A stretch of 64,000 nucleotides of DNA from Anoplolepis gracilipes (Eukaryota > Arthropoda > Insecta > Hymenoptera > Formicidae). Below the pieces are notes generated by a model that saw nothing but the letters and a program-made list of their open reading frames with translations, was not told where the DNA came from and ran no database searches. Positions within the stretch are counted from its first letter, which is position 1, and each line of letters opens with the position of its first letter. Shown piece after piece: positions 58,606-64,000 of the stretch. Location: assembly GCF_047496725.1 (NCBI RefSeq), contig NC_132971.1, positions 20,534,501 to 20,598,500 of the forward strand, given 5' to 3'. The translations under genes were made by a program, and so were the position numbers.

Positions 58606-60248
58606 TACCCCACGGTTGCTCCGTTGCCGCTTGACGCCTCCCCGGGCCTCTTTCTCCTCTCTTATTTTGCCATTGTTATTCCCTCATGGCATTTACATAG
58701 TCAGTCGCGAAAACTAGATTAATTATAATTAATAGAATATGACTATCGCACGACACTTTGCACGGCACTCCCGATGTTAATGACGCATATACACGATATC
58801 ACGCGCATTTTATTAAAACGAGTTAAAAGTAACAAATCTGCTTAATATTTAAAAATCACGTGCTACTCACGACAATGTTATCTTTATCGTTAGTTAATAG
58901 TATAATATGCTCGCATCTTAAAATTTTAATATATTTTGTATTATAATTAATTAAAAATATATAAGTAAAAATTAAAGACAAATATCTGCGAATCACACGT
59001 TTCTAGATTATTAATTAGATAAGTTGATCGTTTTTCACACAAATTTCGATCGAATAAATCTCAAAATATGCGAAATACTATATTTTTTAATGTAACACGG
59101 CTCGACGTCACTTGCTTCGATCTGAATTGTACCTACTTTATTAATGAAAACAAGAAAACCTGGAAATGACATTGGCTTCGCTTTGATATTACGTGAATCG
59201 AATCAATGGCTGATTAAAACGCGGTGAACCAACAGAAAATAGACAATCAAAATTGTGTATTGCGAGTATAATACAGTTTCAGCATATAATACATATTAAT
59301 ACCAATGCGATATTAGTCGTAAATAGCCACGTATTGTTAATCGATATGTCGTGACTTTTCATTATTTGCATCAAATCGCCATCGCTGTTTGAATAGACTA
59401 TCATTAATTGTAATAATTATATAAAGAATAATGTGTATACATATAAACGTTTCATATATACATAACGTTTATTATTAATGTATATAACGTTTCGAAAAAT
59501 AATACTGCGACACACACAGAGCGACTCGCGTTGTTGCCTCTTCGTTCGAGAGTCTCCGCATAAATGACGACAAGGTGATCGCGCGTAAACAATAGCGGGC
59601 TGTACGTACGCCGTAAAATTATGCGCGCCTGCGTCAAATTCCACAACTACGATCCTCATAATTATTATATTTCCTTATTTTGGAAAGTAATATTACGACG
59701 CGGCTGGCGTTGCTGTGCCTCTTCCGTCGAGTCTCGCCGCACGAATGATAACAAGGTGACCGGGCGTAAACAATAGCGCGCTGTGTGTCCCAAAAAACAC
59801 GTGCGCCGCGCGAGTACGTCGTGTTATAGTTGATTCGACGTCATCATGAAATATTTAACGCGCTACAAAATAAATGCGTGCCGAATATTCTGTTCTTTAA
59901 ATGTCCAATGAATTATTAATGAAACGTGTTCATGTATATCACTACTTCCCGTTACTTGAAATACTCGATCTTGCGATTCGTACATTATCGTAAAGTGTCA
60001 ACTCGAAAATTATGAATAAATTACAAATTAAATCGATGGAATCTTAAGTGCGATTTGAAGTAGTATTTATAATCATTGAAATATCGTTATAATCGTCGGT
60101 ATTATATTATATAATATAATAATTATATTATAAAATATATTAAAAGTCGTAAGAATCGATTAATCGATTGATAAAAATCTTTAATTATTCGTAGAGAATA
60201 ATCGCGTTTGATATCTTGCGTAATTTTTGCGAATACGTTTTTTTCTCT

Positions 60249-60284
<36 letters not shown>

Positions 60285-61456
60285 ACAAAATAATATCTTT
60301 CAGTCCTTACAATTAGATTAATATAGTCACCGTCGCGCGATACTCTTACATATCATTGACTGTATCAGGAATTAATTAGTTGCGTAGACTAATGATTGTC
60401 AATTATAATTATAAGGAAATATAATAATTGTAAGGAATGATCGTGGTTGTGGAATTTGACGCAGGTGCGCGTAACTTTGTGGCGTATGGCCCGCTATTGT
60501 TTACGCGCGATCACCTTGTCGTTATTCATGCGGCGACTCTCGAACGAAGAGGCATCAACGCGAGTCGCTTCGCGTGTGTCGTAGTATTACTTTTTGAAAC
60601 GTTGTATTATTATATTAATAATAAACATACATACATACATACATATTTTAGTATTGCTGTCATTAATACAACGCGACTCGAGCGAGAAGGTTGTAACGCA
60701 AAAGGCCATCCACATGTTGAAACGTGATAATTCTTTCTAAATATTACAATTAGCAATTATCAGCTCGCACAATTGATCACTCCTGCGATTAACGCCACAT
60801 AAAAGTATCATGACGATGGCTATTTGATTTAAGTAATGGTAATATTGACTGTTTACTTGGCGAGATTGACGCATTAAAATTGCTTACAATATATTAAAAT
60901 TCCATCGTGTTTTTTTCTATCGTATTTTCTTGTCGATTTATCTTAATTAGCTATTAACTCGATTCGTGAAGTATCGCGCGATATTGAAATGAAGCCAATG
61001 TTATTTTTATGGGTTTAGGGTCATTAACCAAATGTTGCAGATGTACGAATTGGTTTTAGTCGATTTTAATGACACGACGTGTCATGACGTTTAACTATGG
61101 TCGTTATTCCAGCATTATATATATTAATATTCTATTATTATATATTAATATTTACTTAACAGTCATTAATTCCGCATTTATTGTACGTACTTAACGTAGA
61201 TTATTGCGCTAAGTGGTATGCAAATTTAGCCACATAATTTTTCAAATGTTAATTAAGTCATATTTTTTGCTATCGTCGTAATACATATGATAAAGTGCGT
61301 CAGACGTGATTAATGTCGGGAGTGCCATACAAAGTGTCGCGCAAAAGTCATATTCTACTGATCGCAATCAAATTTTTCCAAGTGCCATGAAAAAGCAACG
61401 AAGGCTGAAGAGGTTCCTCTTTAAAGAAGGCATTGGACAATGGCGATGCAAGGTGA
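58606..61456. repeat. Large imperfect inverted repeat (arms about 1.05 kb, spacer about 0.73 kb)
   Basis: Left arm 58606-59678 and right arm 60411-61456 are visible inverted copies. The inner block (59467-59678 against 60411-60626) is closest. Outer landmarks on the left arm and on the right arm read in reverse complement include ACATTGGCTTC, a CATTA-TAAATCAAAT-GCCATCG block, CGACACTTTG-GGCACTCCCGA, and CATGGCA. The spacer has a further diverged copy (59690-59830) in the left arm's orientation. No transposase frame seen. Probably an ancient foldback element or an inverted duplication; transcripts crossing it could form long hairpins. Confidence 0.8.
59690..59830 (-). repeat. Third, diverged copy of the inner inverted-repeat block
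   Basis: Similar to 59500-59650 in the same orientation. Common features are the CCTCTTC.TCGAGTCTC.GC block, ACAAGGTGA.CG.GCGTAAACAATAGCG, and GCTGT. In the minus-strand frame it reads LLFTPGHLVIIRAARL, close to LLFTRDHLVVI in the other copies. Not part of the palindrome itself; suggests repeated duplication inside one element. Confidence 0.6.
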
Positions 61457-63165
61457 GCACACACACACACACACACACAGTTTATAAATTATTTCGTAAT
61501 AAGACGCATGTAAAATATTTCAAATTTTATTTTGTGATATTTAAAATATGTAAAATATCTATAAAATTTTTATATTAAATAATTTTTTTATGTAAATATA
61601 TGCAAAATATTTCAATATCGTGTTGAAAATTGCGCGTAATAATTAATTTTTGTAAATATTAATTGTTTTAGACATGTATCGTTTTTATACATACATTACT
61701 CAAGAAAATGATCTTGCAATTTCAATAAAAATTTTCTAGGTGTAAAAAATTAACTGAAACAGATAAATTATTAGCAAATACTGTGATACCGCATTTATTT
61801 TGCACTTAATCGATTTAAATGACAGAGACAGAATTTATATCTGTATTATTAGTGTAATTTAGACGGAAAATTTTTCTGCCATGCCTATCTTTAAGGCCTA
61901 TTGTCAAGGATATTATTATATTTGTGATTAATATTTGGCAATAGGATCTAAATTTTCTAGAGGTATTACTAGAATATTGCTGTTATAAAATCTATACGTG
62001 ACAAACAATATTCTAACAGGTATAAAAAGTAGCGATAAATTTTAATTGAGACATCTAAAAATCTATCTACATTAGCAAAATATTTTTTTGAGTGATACAT
62101 AATGATTATTCAGAAAAAAAAAATCAAAATTTATGAGTACATTTTTCAAAAAATATTTTTGCGTGAAATACAAAAATAACTACGAATTTTTAAGTATACA
62201 TTGAAAAACATGCACGAATTATTATACATATTGAGTCTTCTGATTCAGTAAGCTATTTTTTTTTCTATTGAGATGTCTTCAAGTATATAATACCTAAATA
62301 TGTAAAGCGATAATATAATGATGATTGCTTTTAGTTTGAAAACACAGGAACGAGCGCCAGACATGTTTAATTGTATATATACGTATATATACGTGGAAAG
62401 TTATTTCAGAGTAGTGGTAAATTTTAAATTTCCGCTTGGGGAACGCTCCGAACTTTAACGAGGTACGAGAAGGAGGTCTGTTAGGCGGAAAGAAAGATGA
62501 AGTAGTGAACGAGACAGGCGCTCGGAATAGATGAGATTGATGTTTTATGCCAAATTAAACGATACCATCTCGCGATACCGCCTCGTAAAGACCAGTCCTT
62601 CGTTCCACTGCCATTTTCGGAAAACCGCATTTTACACCGACTTAAGCCGACAAAAAGCGTGTATAATTGCGCACAATGCGGCAGATATCCCGACAAAAAT
62701 CCGAGACATCGTTTAATAGCGCGCGCGAACTTTGGAATCAACGGCGCGACAGGGAATCGAAAAAGCGGCGATAGTGCGCGATGGTCCGTGATTCTAATGC
62801 CGCGGCTAAACCAAACGCGTGACAAAACACGGCGAATTTACACGGCATCGGGCGAACGACTAGGGTATACACATTCAGCGTGTACCGCGCTAAGGCGGAA
62901 TGCTTTGAGCGAATCCGATACCTATTAAGATCGTAGAAAACGGATCTGTTTCGAAGTTGCCTAGTCAGGACGATCCTTCCCGTCGATTCGCCACGCATTT
63001 TTAGCACCAACGGTACAAAACGCTCCGCGTTAGTCGCGCCGCATACCTAGCTACGCGTCCGACACGTCGAATTACATCACCGGTAGCAATATAGTTAATT
63101 CGTGATAAGATCTGAGGAAACTACAACGATTAATACACGATCGCGATAACGATTGTAATGAAAGA
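61457..63165 (+). other. AT-rich intron or intergenic DNA
   Basis: A CA tract at 61458-61480 adjoins the inverted repeat, followed by AT-rich DNA to about 62400 and a GC-richer block at 62400-63100. Open frames on both strands in that block (62481-62825, 62659-62928) lack splice or family support. Confidence 0.5.
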
Positions 63166-63393
63166 TACAGGATGTTCTTAAACATGTGCGAAAAATTTCG
63201 GGGCAATAATTCCTTGAGTAGTTTCTTTGAAGAAAAAAAAGTCCCACCAATAGATCCTAAACGACATTAAAGAGGAAAAAAAATTAGATTTGGACAAAAA
63301 TAAAATTAAATCAAATTATAAGAATTGTGGGGAAAAAAAATGACCACCTTTAGGAATTACCTGCCGAATTTTTTTGCACGAAAACATCCTGTA
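63166..63393. mobile_element. Short TA-flanked MITE
   Basis: Ends TACAGGATGTT (63166-63176) and AACATCCTGTA (63383-63393) are perfect inverted repeats, and the match continues imperfectly inward (GCGAAAAATTTCGG against CCGAATTTTTTTGC). The flanking TA on both sides fits a TA target duplication, as in Tc1/mariner-type MITEs. Interior A-rich, no frame. About 0.23 kb. Confidence 0.7.
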
Positions 63394-63826
63394 TATCAAG
63401 ATATCTAATTTGAATGAAGATCATCTATTATGCCGCAAAACTCAAACGGATCCACAATAGACGAACGTTAGAGATGAAGAAATGGAAAAAGAACAGTTAA
63501 TGTACGAAGAGAGGAACGAAGCCTCTTTGACAATACAAACGTTCGTCGTTACGCACGCATGTACTTTGTGGTCACCGGTGAGACTCTCATTCAACCGGTG
63601 GCCGGTGGCCGGTGGCTCGACTTGCTCACTCGTTCGTTCATTCATACGCGGGGAACGCGATTTGAATCGATAAGCGATACTCGGAAGTATCCTCCCTGCT
63701 ATCTGAAACCGCTCTTGACCTCTGATGTGGCAAAAATTACCTTCTTCATTTTTTTCTCTTTTCACTGCAAAGCGTGAGGTATAAATATTCTGCCAATTAA
63801 TGTGTAACATTAATAATAGTACTATA
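63394..63826 (+). other. Flanking DNA without supported gene
   Basis: Mixed composition. Minus- and plus-strand short frames (63442-63864 minus, 63482-63777 plus) have no recognisable product. Confidence 0.5.
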
Positions 63827-63861
63827 ATAACATTAACACTGCGTAACAGTGTTAATGTTAT
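63827..63861. repeat. Perfect 15-bp hairpin
   Basis: ATAACATTAACACTG at 63827-63841 and its exact reverse complement at 63847-63861 are separated by 5 bases. It is in AT-rich DNA close to the window end. No tRNA-like or terminator context; could be a small foldback or the tip of a DNA transposon remnant. Confidence 0.75.
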
Positions 63862-64000
63862 CATGCTATATCGTGCCCAAATTAATATTTTGTAAAATAC
63901 CTGATATGGTAGTATGATGATCGTAATTTTGAAGTAAGATGGAACGGAAAATGTGATATAAATTTAAATTTAAATTTTTCAGATTGAAATCTCTCGTACC

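Noticed and set aside
63442..63864. 140-codon minus-strand frame
   Set aside because: Includes the perfect hairpin and has no splice or family evidence; its composition looks random.
1..64000. tRNA, rRNA or CRISPR features
   Set aside because: I saw no T-arm plus A/B-box pair in the right spacing, no conserved rRNA block, and no regularly spaced direct repeats with spacers. A tRNAscan-SE/Infernal run would be decisive.

Overview
The window is eukaryotic, insect-type genomic DNA, most probably from a hymenopteran such as an ant. The grounds are AT-rich introns packed with CT/GA, TA and poly-A/T microsatellites, scattered GC/CpG-rich islands, small GT-AG exons separated by 0.1-4.4 kb introns, and two genes whose recognisable products are insect developmental or cytoskeletal proteins. 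The species cannot be named from the sequence alone.

Region 1 (1 to about 26.4 kb, + strand) is the 3' two thirds of a klarsicht (klar) orthologue, a KASH-domain protein of the outer nuclear membrane. I could chain 15 coding exons with consistent GT-AG sites and intron phases into one uninterrupted frame of 1337 codons plus stop. In order they give a spectrin-like segment, a long serine/acid-rich disordered middle, spectrin-like helices, a C-terminal coiled coil, and a KASH tail (one membrane span, about 27 lumenal residues, terminal PPPV). The 5' end lies outside the window. GC-rich patches in the introns at about 9.96-10.45 kb and 13.9-14.55 kb are possible alternative promoters for shorter KASH isoforms.

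Region 2 (26.4-34.8 kb) is intergenic or 3' UTR. It holds a clean piggyBac-type MITE (TTAA target duplications with perfect terminal repeats, 27437-28049) and a direct duplication of a roughly 287-bp repeat (30861-31147 and 33171-33458).

Region 3 (about 34.9-64 kb, + strand) is the 5' part of a second gene. A Gly/Ala/His-rich first coding exon (35770-36065) joins in frame, across an 18.5-kb intron, to a 33-nt microexon (54562-54594). I infer trachealess (trh, a bHLH-PAS factor), partly because trh and klar are both placed at 61C in Drosophila. The bHLH and PAS exons would lie beyond the window, so this is a moderate call. The introns contain a large imperfect inverted repeat (58606-61456), a small TA-flanked MITE (63166-63393), a perfect 15-bp hairpin, a diverged tandem duplication (55236-55572) and many microsatellites.

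No rRNA, tRNA, CRISPR or bacterial-type operon was found. No unmistakably new system is visible. The most interesting non-genic structures are the 2.8-kb inverted repeat with a partly preserved reading frame in three copies, the two well-bounded MITEs, and the microexon.
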